The notes under the pieces were generated by a model, which did not search any database, was not told where the DNA came from, and worked only from the letters and a program-made list of their open reading frames with translations. Positions 8,456-17,293 of a DNA stretch of 64,000 nt are shown one piece after another. Source of the stretch: Pseudomonadota bacterium (GTDB taxonomy: Bacteria > Pseudomonadota > Gammaproteobacteria > Burkholderiales > Rhodocyclaceae); assembly GCA_018241725.1 (NCBI GenBank), contig JAFEDI010000068.1:62001-126000 (forward strand), given 5' to 3'. A program made the translations under genes and the position numbers. Every line of letters starts with the position of its first letter. Position 1 is the stretch's first letter.

Positions 8456-10930
8456 TTACAGGCGGTAGAGGAATTCGTTGGAGTTCACCACGGCGTGGAC
8501 CAACTCCACGAAGGCGGCGCTGCGGGCCGGGCTGGCCTTGTCCTTGGCGGACGCCTTGGCACCGCCGGCGCTGTCGCCGTCGTCATCGGAAGTCTTCGCG
8601 AGCTTGGCCTGCTGGGTGTCCAGGTAGGACAGCAGCGTGGCGCGCTCGAACTTGTCGGGGCTGCGGCCGTAGAGGGTCTTGAAAAGCCCGTCCACCTTCT
8701 CGCGCACGGCGCCGGCATCCTTGGCGCCGACCGGGGCGACCACCTTCTTGCCGCTGGAGATCTGTCCGGCGACGACCTTCTCTTCCTTGTCGAGGAAGGC
8801 CAGCAGGGAGTCCTTCTCGGTTTTGTCCGGGTTGCGGCCGAAGGCGATCTGGTACAGGCGGTCGAGGCGCGCGTTATCGTTCTCGCCCGCTTCGCGGATC
8901 ACGCGGCCGGCCAGCGCCTTCGACCACTCGAAGACCAGGTCGCTATTGACCAGGGCCAGCGCCTGCGGGGCGGTGGTGGTCACTTCACGGCGGCCATGGA
9001 CCAGCTGCGGGTTGGCCCAGTCGAAGGTGTCGAGCAGCGGATACGGCGTGTTGCGGCGCACGAAGATGTAGGCGCTGCGGCGATGCTGGTCGGCCAGGCT
9101 GTCGGAGACCTTCCACGCGTTGCGGTTGTCGAAATTGACCGGCACCGGCGGGAACACCGACGGACCGCCGATCTTCTCTTCGAGCAGGCCGGCGGCGTAC
9201 AGCAGGGAGTCGCGCACCTGCTCCGCGTCCAGGCGCTGGCGCGGGAAGTAGGCCAGCAGCTTGTTCTCCGGATCGATGCTGACCAGTTCCTCGCGGTGGT
9301 CGGACGACTGGCGGTAAACGCTGGACAGCAGGATCTCCCTCTGCAGCTTCTTCACGCTCCAGCCGTTCTTCACGAAGCTGTCGGCCAGGTAGTCGAGCAG
9401 CGCCGGGTTGGCCGGCTTCTGGCCCATCTTGCCGAAGTCGTTGACGGTATCCACCAGGCCACGGCCGAAATAGGTGTTCCACACCCGGTTCACCAAGACC
9501 CGCGCAGTGAGCGGGTTGGACGGGCTGGCAATCCAGTTGGCCAGCGCCGTGCGGCGACCGGACGAGGCGGCGGTGGCGACGATCTGCGGGTTCTGGCCGC
9601 CGGACAGGGCCGCCGGCAGGCCGGGCTGGACTTCCTCCAGCTTGCGGTCGTAGATGCCCTTGAACAGCACAAAGGTGGACGGCGAATCCGCATGGCCGAG
9701 TTCGGTGGCGGTGGAGATGTTGCCCGGGTCCTTCGGCTTGATGTCGTCGAACTTCTTCAGCTCGGCCTGCAGCTTCTCGTACTCCGCGTACTGGGTCTTG
9801 TCCTTCTCCTTCATCTGGTTGGCCGCGTTGCGGGTGCGGCCGGACATGGTCCACAGGTTGCGGTGGTAGATCCAGCGGTCGTAGGCGTTGCGTTCGCTCT
9901 CCGGCTTGGTGATGGACTCGCGGGTCTCCGGCACGAAGCCGAGCAGGCGATCCGCCTCCAGCTTGTCGATGTAGGGCTTGAGAAGCACCTCCTCCTTGGC
10001 GCGCACGTCCTTGGTGGCCGCTTCCCACTTGGCGAGCCTGGCCGAGTAGTCGGCCAGCTCCTTGCCGGACAGCGGCGTGACGTCGTCGCGGAAGCTGGTA
10101 TTAACGAAGTAGGCCTGGAGCTGGTAGTACTCCTTCTGGCTGAACTTGTCGAACTTGTGGTTGTGGCACTGGGCGCAGTTGGCGGTGGTAGCCAGGAACA
10201 CCGAGCTGACCGTGTCGGTCAGGTCGTTGGCGATCTCCTGCTTCTTCAGGTTGAGGTCGCGGGCGTTGATCTCATCCGGGAAGTCGCGCAGAAAGCCGGT
10301 CGCCACCAGCGCATCCTTGCGGTCCGGCCACAGCTCGTCGCCGGCCAGTTGTTCCTTGATGAAGACGTCGTAGGGCTTGTCGTCGTTGAAGGCCTTGATG
10401 ACGTAATCGCGGTAACGCCACATGTTGGGCCGCGTGCCGTCGGTGTTGTAGCCGTCGCTGTCGGCATGGCGGGTCAGGTCCAGCCAGCGGCGGCCCCAGC
10501 GCTCGCCGTAGCGCGGCGAGGCGAGCAGGCGGTCCACCAGCTTTTCATAGGCGTTGGGCGACTTGTCGTTGACGAAGGCCTTGACCTCCTCCGGCGTCGG
10601 GATGATGCCCCAGGTGTCCAACGTCACGCGGCGGATCAGCGTCGCCCGGTCCGCATCGGCGGACGGCTTGATGTCCTTGGCTTCGAGCTGGGCCAGGATC
10701 AGGGCGTCGATCGGGCTGCGCACCCACTTGGCGTTCTTCACGGCCGGGGTGGCCGGCCGGGCGACCGGCTGGTAGGCCCAGTGCTGCTGGCTCTGCGTCG
10801 AACGTGCCGGGCGTGTTGGTTCGGCGGATTCGGCGGGCGTAGCCTCGGCTGCCAGCACAGCCACCGACTCCAGACCCATGACCCCGACCAGGCTCCAGGC
10901 CACCGCCAGGGATGCGGCTTTTCTCTTCAT
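8456..10930 (-). CDS. DUF1549/DUF1553 secreted haem-motif protein (module A)
   Basis: 824 residues from MKRKAASLAVAW, with a signal peptide to about residue 30. The N-terminal DUF1549 domain shows SPIDALILAQLE, RRVTLDTWGIIPTPEEVKAF and YEKLVDRLLASPRYGERWGRRWLDL. It carries one CxxCH motif (CAQCHNHK, near residue 255), so it may bind one c-type haem. A charged helical middle is followed by the DUF1553 domain (LANWIASPSNPLTARVLVNRVWNTYFGRGLV; LLDYLADSFVKNGWSVKKL; SSVYRQSS). The family is typical of planctomycete polysaccharide-degradation and oxidation loci; no activity is established. It heads the first module and is preceded by a 425-base gap holding its probable promoter. Confidence 0.87.
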   Translation of the reverse strand: MKRKAASLAVAWSLVGVMGLESVAVLAAEATPAESAEPTRPARSTQSQQHWAYQPVARPATPAVKNAKWVRSPIDALILAQLEAKDIKPSADADRATLIRRVTLDTWGIIPTPEEVKAFVNDKSPNAYEKLVDRLLASPRYGERWGRRWLDLTRHADSDGYNTDGTRPNMWRYRDYVIKAFNDDKPYDVFIKEQLAGDELWPDRKDALVATGFLRDFPDEINARDLNLKKQEIANDLTDTVSSVFLATTANCAQCHNHKFDKFSQKEYYQLQAYFVNTSFRDDVTPLSGKELADYSARLAKWEAATKDVRAKEEVLLKPYIDKLEADRLLGFVPETRESITKPESERNAYDRWIYHRNLWTMSGRTRNAANQMKEKDKTQYAEYEKLQAELKKFDDIKPKDPGNISTATELGHADSPSTFVLFKGIYDRKLEEVQPGLPAALSGGQNPQIVATAASSGRRTALANWIASPSNPLTARVLVNRVWNTYFGRGLVDTVNDFGKMGQKPANPALLDYLADSFVKNGWSVKKLQREILLSSVYRQSSDHREELVSIDPENKLLAYFPRQRLDAEQVRDSLLYAAGLLEEKIGGPSVFPPVPVNFDNRNAWKVSDSLADQHRRSAYIFVRRNTPYPLLDTFDWANPQLVHGRREVTTTAPQALALVNSDLVFEWSKALAGRVIREAGENDNARLDRLYQIAFGRNPDKTEKDSLLAFLDKEEKVVAGQISSGKKVVAPVGAKDAGAVREKVDGLFKTLYGRSPDKFERATLLSYLDTQQAKLAKTSDDDGDSAGGAKASAKDKASPARSAAFVELVHAVVNSNEFLYRL

Positions 10931-11355
10931 CGTTTCAACTCCATGTGCCTGCGTCGTCTCCTCACCGAAGCGACGCACAGAAAACCTGCATTCGGTTCAG
11001 CGGGCGGCCGGAGCGGCCGCCATCGATGCCGGCGTCGGCGACATGGCCAATTGCGGACTCTTCATCACCCTGAACCTTCCAATGACAGATCGGACGGGCC
11101 GGCGCCCTTTGCACCGGCATACCGACTTTCAGCAGAATCCATGCCGCCCCGCACGGCATGCATTCCAAGGTCATCGAAGGGCAATCAAGATTTCAATTTT
11201 TCAATCGCTTACAAAATCTCCCACGGGCAGCGGAAATCCTCCCCGAGCACCACTGCGACGGTGGATGCAAGGCCGGCCTGCTGCGCGGCCAGCACCGGGC
11301 ACAACGCAAATGCTGCACCGCCAACAGACGCTGCGCGGTCCTGCACAGCGCCGCG
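10931..11355. other. Intergenic region between the two DUF1549 modules
   Basis: No credible gene. It contains a perfect 8-bp hairpin (ggcggccg, loop gag, cggccgcc) at 11003-11021 and a locally AT-rich stretch around 11185-11225. The promoter for module A should lie here on the minus strand. The only sigma-54-like candidate is poor: CGGCATG-N4-CTGC at 11131-11146, which keeps the GG-N10-GC core but has three mismatches. No clear sigma-70 pair was found. Confidence 0.5.
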
Positions 11356-12093
11356 TCAGCGCTGTCCGGCGAGGTAATTGGCCAGCGCCTTCACCTCCTC
11401 GTCACTGAGGGACCTGGCGATGCGGTTCATCACCCCATCACGGCTGTTGCTGCGGTCGCCGCTGCGCCAGTCGAGCAGCTGCTTTTCCAGGTAGCGCCAC
11501 TCCTGCCCGCCGATCGGCGGCGAGGCGGCTCCCAGGCCGGCAACCCCCTTCCCCGCCGGACCATGGCAGGACACGCAGGCATCCACGCCGCGGGCCGGAT
11601 CGCCGCTCTCGAAAAGCTTGCGCCCCAGCGGGTCATCGCCCTTGCCGTCGCCCGCCATCGGCTTCTGGCTGGCGAAGTAGGCCGCGATGTCGGCGATGTC
11701 GGCCGGATCGACGGTCCGCGCCATCACCGTCATCACGTCATGCTTGCGCGCACCGCTGCGGAAATCCGCGACCTGCTTGACGATGTAGTCGGCGGGCAGA
11801 CCGCCGAGCTTGGGGTGTCGGCCCTCCGAGCTGGCACTCTGACCAAAGCCGTGCCCATCGACGCCATGGCACTCCTGGCAACGCTCGTCGTCCGACTTGC
11901 GGGCGCCGGCGAGCACTTCGCCGGCACGCGGTGCAGAGGCGGCCGCGACAGGCACCGCCCCCGTTACCGACTTCCCCTTGCCCTTTACCGCCTGGGCCGC
12001 CACCGGCCCGGACAGGAAGGCCGCCAGCAACACGGCGACGCAACCTGTCACGCCCCAGGCCTGGCCCGGGGCCTTGCGAACGCTCAAACTCAA
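11356..12093 (-). CDS. Diheme cytochrome c, c4-like (module B)
   Basis: 245 residues with a long signal region (to about residue 35, GPVAAQA) and two haem domains, CQECHGVDGHG and CVSCHGPAGKG. The second domain ends RNSRDGVMNRIARSL, very close to the same region of the module A cytochrome. The start is TTG at 12093: GAGGA lies 7 bases upstream, overlapping the end of the peroxiredoxin gene, and no ATG or GTG upstream keeps the frame. It is the last gene of module B and is probably the electron sink for the DUF1549 or DUF1501 protein. Confidence 0.84.
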   Translation of the reverse strand: MSLSVRKAPGQAWGVTGCVAVLLAAFLSGPVAAQAVKGKGKSVTGAVPVAAASAPRAGEVLAGARKSDDERCQECHGVDGHGFGQSASSEGRHPKLGGLPADYIVKQVADFRSGARKHDVMTVMARTVDPADIADIAAYFASQKPMAGDGKGDDPLGRKLFESGDPARGVDACVSCHGPAGKGVAGLGAASPPIGGQEWRYLEKQLLDWRSGDRSNSRDGVMNRIARSLSDEEVKALANYLAGQR

Positions 12094-12103
12094 ACGATGA
12101 TCC

Positions 12104-12688
12104 TCAGCGCCTTGCGGACGCCAGGCGCGTCACCGTGTCGAGGGCCTTCTCGACATTCTCCACCGGCGCCACGCCGCCGATCGTCGCGGCGATCTGGCCG
12201 TCCGGCTTGACGACGAAGGTCACGCGATCGACTCGGCCGTGGTCGATGTCCTCGCCGCGGGTGTCCTTGCGCCCGGCCGGCACGTCGGCCACCGCCAGGT
12301 TGAAGGACTTGGCGATCCGGCCGTCCGGATCGGAGGCCACCGCGACCTTGCTGGCGCAGTACTGCGGGTCCGCCGAAAAGGCATTGAGCCGCTTGATGCT
12401 GTCGAGGGACACGCCGATCACCGTTGCGCCGGCGGCGCTGAACTTGTCGATGTTCTCGGCGAAGGTGTGAGCCTGCAGGTTGCAGCCGCCAGTGAAGGCC
12501 GACGGGTAGAAATACACCACCACCGGCCCCTTCTTCAGCGCATCGCGGAAGGAATAGTTGAAAGCCTTGCCGGCCAGCGAAGCCTGGGTGCTGAATTCCG
12601 GCGCCTTGTCGCCCTCGTTGAGGGCCGCGCTCGCGGGTGTCGCGAGTACGCCGGCGAGCAGCAGGCCGGACAGGAGAGATCGCTTCAT
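12104..12688 (-). CDS. Periplasmic peroxiredoxin (AhpC/TSA, Bcp-like), module B
   Basis: 194 residues with a signal peptide (MKRSLLSGLLLAGVLATPASA). The peroxidatic Cys69 is in YPSAFTGGCNLQAHTF and a possible resolving Cys111 is in DPQYCAS. It is clearly a paralogue of the module A enzyme, with the same FAENxDKFxAAGATVxGVSLDSI block. It stands directly between the DUF1501 gene (104 bases upstream) and the cytochrome c4-like gene (10 bases downstream). Its retention in both copies of the module argues that peroxide removal is part of the module's chemistry. Confidence 0.87.
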   Translation of the reverse strand: MKRSLLSGLLLAGVLATPASAALNEGDKAPEFSTQASLAGKAFNYSFRDALKKGPVVVYFYPSAFTGGCNLQAHTFAENIDKFSAAGATVIGVSLDSIKRLNAFSADPQYCASKVAVASDPDGRIAKSFNLAVADVPAGRKDTRGEDIDHGRVDRVTFVVKPDGQIAATIGGVAPVENVEKALDTVTRLASARR

Positions 12689-12792
12689 GCTGAATCCAAT
12701 TGGGGAATGTCTGTTGTACGTCGGGTGGCCGGCTGGACCACCCTGCTGGAAAGACGGGAGCCGGCTTTCCCGGCCCCCGTCCGCTGCGCCCT

Positions 12793-14244
12793 TTAGGCCA
12801 GGATTTCCTTGACGACCTTGCCGTAGACCACGGTCGGACGCTCGGAGCGACCGTTGTTCAGGAAGGTGGTCTTGAGGTGGTCGAGACCCATCAACTGCAG
12901 CACGGTGGCGTGCAGGTCGTAGGTATCCACGCCCTTCTCCTTGTCCGCCACCTGCAGGCCGATCTCGTCGGTCTCGCCGTAGGTGAAGCCGGCCTTCAGG
13001 CCGCCGCCGGCCATCCACTGGGTGTAGCCCCACGGGTTGTGATCGCGGCCGGTGCCGCTCTCGCCCCACGAGGTACGGGAGAACTCGGACGCCCACACCA
13101 CCAGCGTGGTATCGAGCAGGCCGAGGGCCTTCAGGTCGGTCAGCAGGCCGGCGATGGGCTTGTCCACCATGCGCGCCTGGGTGGCGTGATTGCCGTCCAG
13201 ATCACTGTGGGCGTCCCAGCTGCGGCGCTCCTGGTCGGAGATGTTGCTGGGGTAGCCGGACACCACCTGCACGAAACGCACGCCGCGCTCCACCAGGCGG
13301 CGGGCGCGCAGCAGCACCTTGCCGTAGCTCTCGCTGGTCGGATCGTCGATGCCGTACAGCTTGAGGGTGGCCTCGGACTCCTTGGAGAGATCCACTGCGG
13401 CCGGCGCGGCGGTCTGCATGCGGTCGGCCAGCTCGTAGGACTCCAGACGGGCACGCAGCTCGGTATCGGACGGACGGCGGTCGCCGCCGAAGCGGTTGAG
13501 CTGCTTCAGCAGATCCAGCGAAGCGCGCTGCTGGGAGGCGGAACGTAGCTCCGGACGCTCCAGGTACAGGATGGGGGATTCACCCGGGCGGAAGGCGGTG
13601 CCCTGATAGACCGCGGGCAGGAAGCCGGAGCTCCAGTTCACCGAGCCGGCGCTGGGTTCCTGCTCGCCGTTGTAGAGCACCACATAGGGCGGCAGATCCG
13701 GGTTCAGGGAGCCCAGCGCGTAGGTGATCCACGCGCCCAGCGACGGACGCCCCGGATTCAGGTCGCCGGTGTTGAGCTTGAGGATGGAGATGTCATGAGT
13801 GGCGCCAACGGTCACGCTGGACTTGATGAAGGTCAGCGTGTCGGCGTGCTGGGCCAGGTTGGGCAGCAGGTTGGAGAACCACGCGCCGCTCTGTCCGTAC
13901 TGCTTCCAGGTGCGCTCCTTTGAGGCGAAGAGCTTGCTGACACCGCCCTGGGTGGAGGTCTTGATGCCCTTCAGGAAGGAGGCCGGCACCGGCGTTCCGG
14001 CCAGGCGCTCCAGCTCAGGCTTGTAGTCATAGAGGTCCAGCGTGGAGGGGGCTCCGTTCTGATGCAGCCAGATCACGGACTTGATCTTGCCGGGGAAGTG
14101 CGGAGCCTTCGGCGCCAGCGGGTCGATCAGTTCGGCGGCGGTGGCCGCGTTGATGTAGCCGATACCGGGGATGAAGCCGGTCGCAGCGGCGGCGCCCAGC
14201 CCGAGGCCGCTCTTGAGCAGAAAGTCGCGACGGTTGATGCTCAT
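12793..14244 (-). CDS. Tat-exported DUF1501 protein (module B)
   Basis: 483 residues from MSINRRDFLLKSGLG, a clear twin-arginine signal. The DUF1501 core matches the module A copy: VIWLHQNGAPSTLDLYDYKPEL, SGAWFSNLLPNLAQHADTLTFI, NTGDLNPGRPSLGAWITYALG, FVQVVSG and LVVWASEFSRTSW. The two copies have clearly diverged, so duplication is not recent. An upstream in-frame extension overlapping the DUF1549 gene was rejected because the Tat motif must be near the N-terminus. The gap to the DUF1549 gene is 34 bases. The function is unknown; see the module A entry for family limits. Confidence 0.85.
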   Translation of the reverse strand: MSINRRDFLLKSGLGLGAAAATGFIPGIGYINAATAAELIDPLAPKAPHFPGKIKSVIWLHQNGAPSTLDLYDYKPELERLAGTPVPASFLKGIKTSTQGGVSKLFASKERTWKQYGQSGAWFSNLLPNLAQHADTLTFIKSSVTVGATHDISILKLNTGDLNPGRPSLGAWITYALGSLNPDLPPYVVLYNGEQEPSAGSVNWSSGFLPAVYQGTAFRPGESPILYLERPELRSASQQRASLDLLKQLNRFGGDRRPSDTELRARLESYELADRMQTAAPAAVDLSKESEATLKLYGIDDPTSESYGKVLLRARRLVERGVRFVQVVSGYPSNISDQERRSWDAHSDLDGNHATQARMVDKPIAGLLTDLKALGLLDTTLVVWASEFSRTSWGESGTGRDHNPWGYTQWMAGGGLKAGFTYGETDEIGLQVADKEKGVDTYDLHATVLQLMGLDHLKTTFLNNGRSERPTVVYGKVVKEILA

Positions 14245-14278
14245 GCTTGTTTTCCTTGTCGTCAGATGTTGGGGTCGA

Positions 14279-16627
14279 TCAGAAGCGGTAGGCGAAATCG
14301 TTGGAGTTGGCGACGGTGTGCACCAGATCCACGAAGGCTGCACCGCGCACCGGGTTGATTACGCCCGGATCCTTCAGGCCGATGGGCACGGCGGCTTCGA
14401 ACTTGCCGTCCGCCACCTTCTTCTGGACGATCGCCTCTTCCTTGTTCAGGAATTCCTTCAGCGCGGCCAGCTCGGTCTTGTTCGGCTCGCGGGAGAACAG
14501 GATCTGGTACAGGCGGCTGAGCTGGGCGGACTGCTCCTTGCCCGCTTCGTTGATGATCCGGCCGGCCAGCGCCTGCGACCAATTCACCACGATGTCGCTG
14601 TTGAACAGGGTCAGCGCCTGCAGCGGAGTGGTGGTCACGTCACGCTTGTGATGGGCCTGCGACGGGTTGGCCGGGTCGAAGTTCTGCAGCAGCGGGTACG
14701 GCAGGCTGCGGCGGCTGAAGATGTAGATGCTGCGACGGTTCCAGTCGGCCTTGTCCTTGGACACGGTCCATTGGCGGTTGCCGTCGAAGTCGGCCTGGCC
14801 GCCTTCCAGCACCTTGGCGATCGGCGGGAACACCGACGGACCGCCAACCACGTCGGTCAGCTGGCCGGATGCGTACAGCAGCGCATCGCGGATTTCCTCA
14901 GCCTCCAGGCGCTTGCGCGGATAGACCGCCAGCAGCTGGTTCTTCGGATCGATCCTGGCGACGTCTGCACGCTCTTCGGACGACTGGCGATAGACCGCCG
15001 ACAGCAGGATCTCCTTGTGCAGCTTCTTGACGCTCCAGCCGTTCTTCACGAAGGTGCTGGCCAGGTAGTCGAGCAGTTCCGGATTGGTCGGCTTCTCGCC
15101 GGCACGGCCGAAGTCGGCGACGGTCGGCACGATGCCCTTGTCGAAGTACTGACTCCACACGCGGTTGGCGTAGACCCGCGGCGTCAGCGGATTGTTGGGG
15201 CTGGCCAGCCAGTTGGCGTAGGCGGTACGACGGCCCGACGAAGTCGCGGTCGGCTTGATGTCCAGCTTGTCGCCCCCCCACAGGGCCGGGATGCCGGGCT
15301 GCACTTCCTCGGTCGGACGCTCATGGATACCACCGAAGCGCACGAAGGTCGGCGGCGAGTCGGAATGGCCCAGCTCCGTCGCAGCAGTGATGTTCACCGA
15401 GCCGCTGATCGGACGCAGGTTGTCGAACTTGCGCAACTCGGCCTGCAGCTTCTGGTACTCCTTCCAGGCCGCCACGCGGTCAGGAGAGTAATCCTGGTGA
15501 TCCTTGTTCTCGGCGGTCAGGCGCAGATAACCGGCGGTATCGGTATCCGGATTGAAAACGGTCTTGTGGCGGAAATTCACCCAGCGGTCGAGGGCATTCC
15601 ATTCGCTCTCAGGCTTGAAGATCGATTCGCGGCTGTCGGTGAGATAGCGCTCCTTCTGGTACTTGATGGCCGCTTCGCGATATGGCTTGAGGATCGCCGC
15701 CTGCTTGTCGCGGATTTCCTTGGTGGCCTCGCGGTACTTGGCCTGCTGCTCGGCGAACTTCTTGTCCCATACGGTTTCGGTACCCTTGGCCAGCGGCGTA
15801 CGCTGGTCGAAGGACGTGTTGGCGAGGAAGGCCTGCAGCTGGAAGTATTCCTTCTGGCTGACCTTGTCCGACTTGTGGTTGTGGCAGCGGGCGCAACCGA
15901 TGGTCGACGCCAGGAAGGTCTCGCCGATGGTGTCGGTGATGTCGGTGGTGATCTGGTACTTGCGCTGCACCAGGTCACGGGAGTTGGCGTTGTCCGGATA
16001 ACCGGCGATGAAGCCGGTGGCGATCCTGGCTTCCTGGCTGTCCGGCCACAGTTCGTCGCCGGCCACCTGCTCGCGGATGAAACGGTCGAAGGGCTTGTCG
16101 TCGTTGAAGGCCTTGATCACGTAATCGCGATAACGCCAGTTGTTCGGGCGGGTCGCATCGTTCTGGAAGCCGGAGCTGTCGGCGTAGCGGGCCAGGTCGA
16201 GCCAGCGGCGGGCCTGACGCTCGCCGAAGTGGTGGGAAGCCAGCAGGCGGTCGACGAGCTTTTCGTAGGCGTTCGGCGACTTGTCATTGACGAAGGCTTT
16301 GACCTCCTCCGGCGTGGGCAGCAGGCCCCAGGCGTCGAGCGTCGCGCGGCGGATGAAGGTGGAGCGGTCGGCCTCGGCCGACGGCTTGATGCCGTTTTCT
16401 TCGAGGCGGGCCAGCACGAACGCGTCGATCGGCGTGCGCACCCATTTCTGCTGCTTCACCGCGGGCGCCTTTTGCTCCTTCACCGGCTGATAGGCCCAGC
16501 CATTCGGCACGGCCTTCGCAGCAACCGCCGCAGGCGCCACGGCGGCTTTTCCATCCCCTTCCGCGTGAATAGCGGATGCACTGAGCGCCAAGGCAACAGC
16601 GATATAGATCCCTTTTCTTCTTGACAT
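14279..16627 (-). CDS. DUF1549/DUF1553 secreted haem-motif protein (module B)
   Basis: 782 residues from MSRRKGIYIAVALALSASAIHA, a standard signal peptide. The domain order and key blocks match the module A protein: TPIDAFVLARLEENGIKPSAEAD, YEKLVDRLLASHHFGERQARRWLDL, a CxxCH motif (CARCHNHKSDK, near residue 245), then DUF1553 (ANWLASPNNPLTPRVYANRVW; LLDYLASTFVKNGWSVKKL; SAVYRQSSEE). It is the first gene of module B and is divergent from the first TonB receptor gene. A candidate sigma-54 promoter lies about 160 bases upstream. Confidence 0.87.
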   Translation of the reverse strand: MSRRKGIYIAVALALSASAIHAEGDGKAAVAPAAVAAKAVPNGWAYQPVKEQKAPAVKQQKWVRTPIDAFVLARLEENGIKPSAEADRSTFIRRATLDAWGLLPTPEEVKAFVNDKSPNAYEKLVDRLLASHHFGERQARRWLDLARYADSSGFQNDATRPNNWRYRDYVIKAFNDDKPFDRFIREQVAGDELWPDSQEARIATGFIAGYPDNANSRDLVQRKYQITTDITDTIGETFLASTIGCARCHNHKSDKVSQKEYFQLQAFLANTSFDQRTPLAKGTETVWDKKFAEQQAKYREATKEIRDKQAAILKPYREAAIKYQKERYLTDSRESIFKPESEWNALDRWVNFRHKTVFNPDTDTAGYLRLTAENKDHQDYSPDRVAAWKEYQKLQAELRKFDNLRPISGSVNITAATELGHSDSPPTFVRFGGIHERPTEEVQPGIPALWGGDKLDIKPTATSSGRRTAYANWLASPNNPLTPRVYANRVWSQYFDKGIVPTVADFGRAGEKPTNPELLDYLASTFVKNGWSVKKLHKEILLSAVYRQSSEERADVARIDPKNQLLAVYPRKRLEAEEIRDALLYASGQLTDVVGGPSVFPPIAKVLEGGQADFDGNRQWTVSKDKADWNRRSIYIFSRRSLPYPLLQNFDPANPSQAHHKRDVTTTPLQALTLFNSDIVVNWSQALAGRIINEAGKEQSAQLSRLYQILFSREPNKTELAALKEFLNKEEAIVQKKVADGKFEAAVPIGLKDPGVINPVRGAAFVDLVHTVANSNDFAYRF

Positions 16628-16786
16628 CAACCAACCCCCAAAAGGCCATTTAAAAACAACCGAATGGCGTCGAATCGGCCAACACGCCATCCGACACAAT
16701 TCCTGGAAATAGATAAGGCGCCACGGAGGTCCGGCTGGAGACGCAATACGCATCAGGGCTCTCCGCACGCAGCAACCATTTCAGTC

Positions 16787-16801
16787 GCATCAAGCGTGCC
16801 A
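16787..16801 (-). promoter_or_regulatory. Candidate sigma-54 promoter for the module B DUF1549 gene
   Basis: Read on the minus strand, TGGCACGCTTGATGC matches the -24 element fully (TGGCACG). It keeps the GG-N10-GC spacing but has ATGC where TTGC is expected at -12. It would give an untranslated leader of about 150 bases. Confidence 0.5.
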
Positions 16802-17229
16802 ATACCCGAAGAGCCCCGTAAAAGCGTCGCATGCCGCGCCAAACCAATGTTCTATAAGGGTATTCTCACAATAAAGACAAACAGCCCAGCGATTAGCGGA
16901 ATACCCCTTCGGCAGGCAATGTTGAAGCATCAGCAGGTCTCGCAGGCTTGCTGCTGCTCAGCGCACAGCCCTTGCGTACCCCCGGGCAGGAAATTGCAGA
17001 GGCAATTGGACAATGTCCGATCAGAACCGCGCGTTCATATCCGGACAAGGGCTGCTCAAATAATCACATCGAAAAACCCAGAATTGCATTCAAGCCAGCA
17101 ACATATCTTTTAAAAATAAGCAAAACATCTTTTTCGCACACTCAAATAAACCATTATTTTTCCTTTAAAAACAATAACAAGCACTCGACAAATCGAACAA
17201 ACAACAGGACTTCAAATAAGAAATTCGAT

Positions 17230-17245
17230 TGGCACAACGGTTGCT
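17230..17245 (+). promoter_or_regulatory. Sigma-54 (-24/-12) promoter of the first TonB receptor
   Basis: TGGCAC-AACGG-TTGCT is a full match to the RpoN consensus TGGCAC-N5-TTGCW, with GG and GC ten bases apart. The predicted transcription start is near 17256, about 38 bases before the ATG at 17294, and AT-rich DNA lies immediately upstream. Confidence 0.85.
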
Positions 17246-17293
17246 GAGTGCATTTCGTCTATTCACATATCAGCAAGAACGAGAGCTGCCACC

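Larger units (their letters stand above)
16628..17293. other. Divergent regulatory region with low-GC segment
   Basis: 666 bases between the DUF1549 gene and the first TonB receptor, without a credible gene. Bases 17085-17225 are much richer in A and T than the rest of the window, as often seen where IHF or an activator bends DNA at sigma-54 promoters. The segment holds a sigma-54 site facing each way (listed separately). A short dyad (ggacaatgtcc) near 17007 is a possible but unproven activator site. Confidence 0.55.

Noticed and set aside
11131-11146. Sigma-54-like site CGGCATG-N4-CTGC on the minus strand before module A
   Set aside because: GG-N10-GC spacing is kept, but three consensus positions differ. 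Too weak to call alone; noted in the intergenic entry.
8165-11377. Very long open frame (1070 codons) on the plus strand opposite the DUF1549 and DUF1501 genes
   Set aside because: It is antisense to two clearly conserved genes. Its translation is Val/Gly/Leu/Gln-rich without domains, a GC-rich shadow.
14171-16624. 817-codon plus-strand frame opposite the module B DUF1549 gene
   Set aside because: Antisense to a conserved protein; no family features.
16664-17113. Open frame of 149 codons in the AT-rich intergenic region
   Set aside because: No ribosome site, unusual composition, no conserved pattern, and it overlaps the sigma-54 region of the divergent genes.
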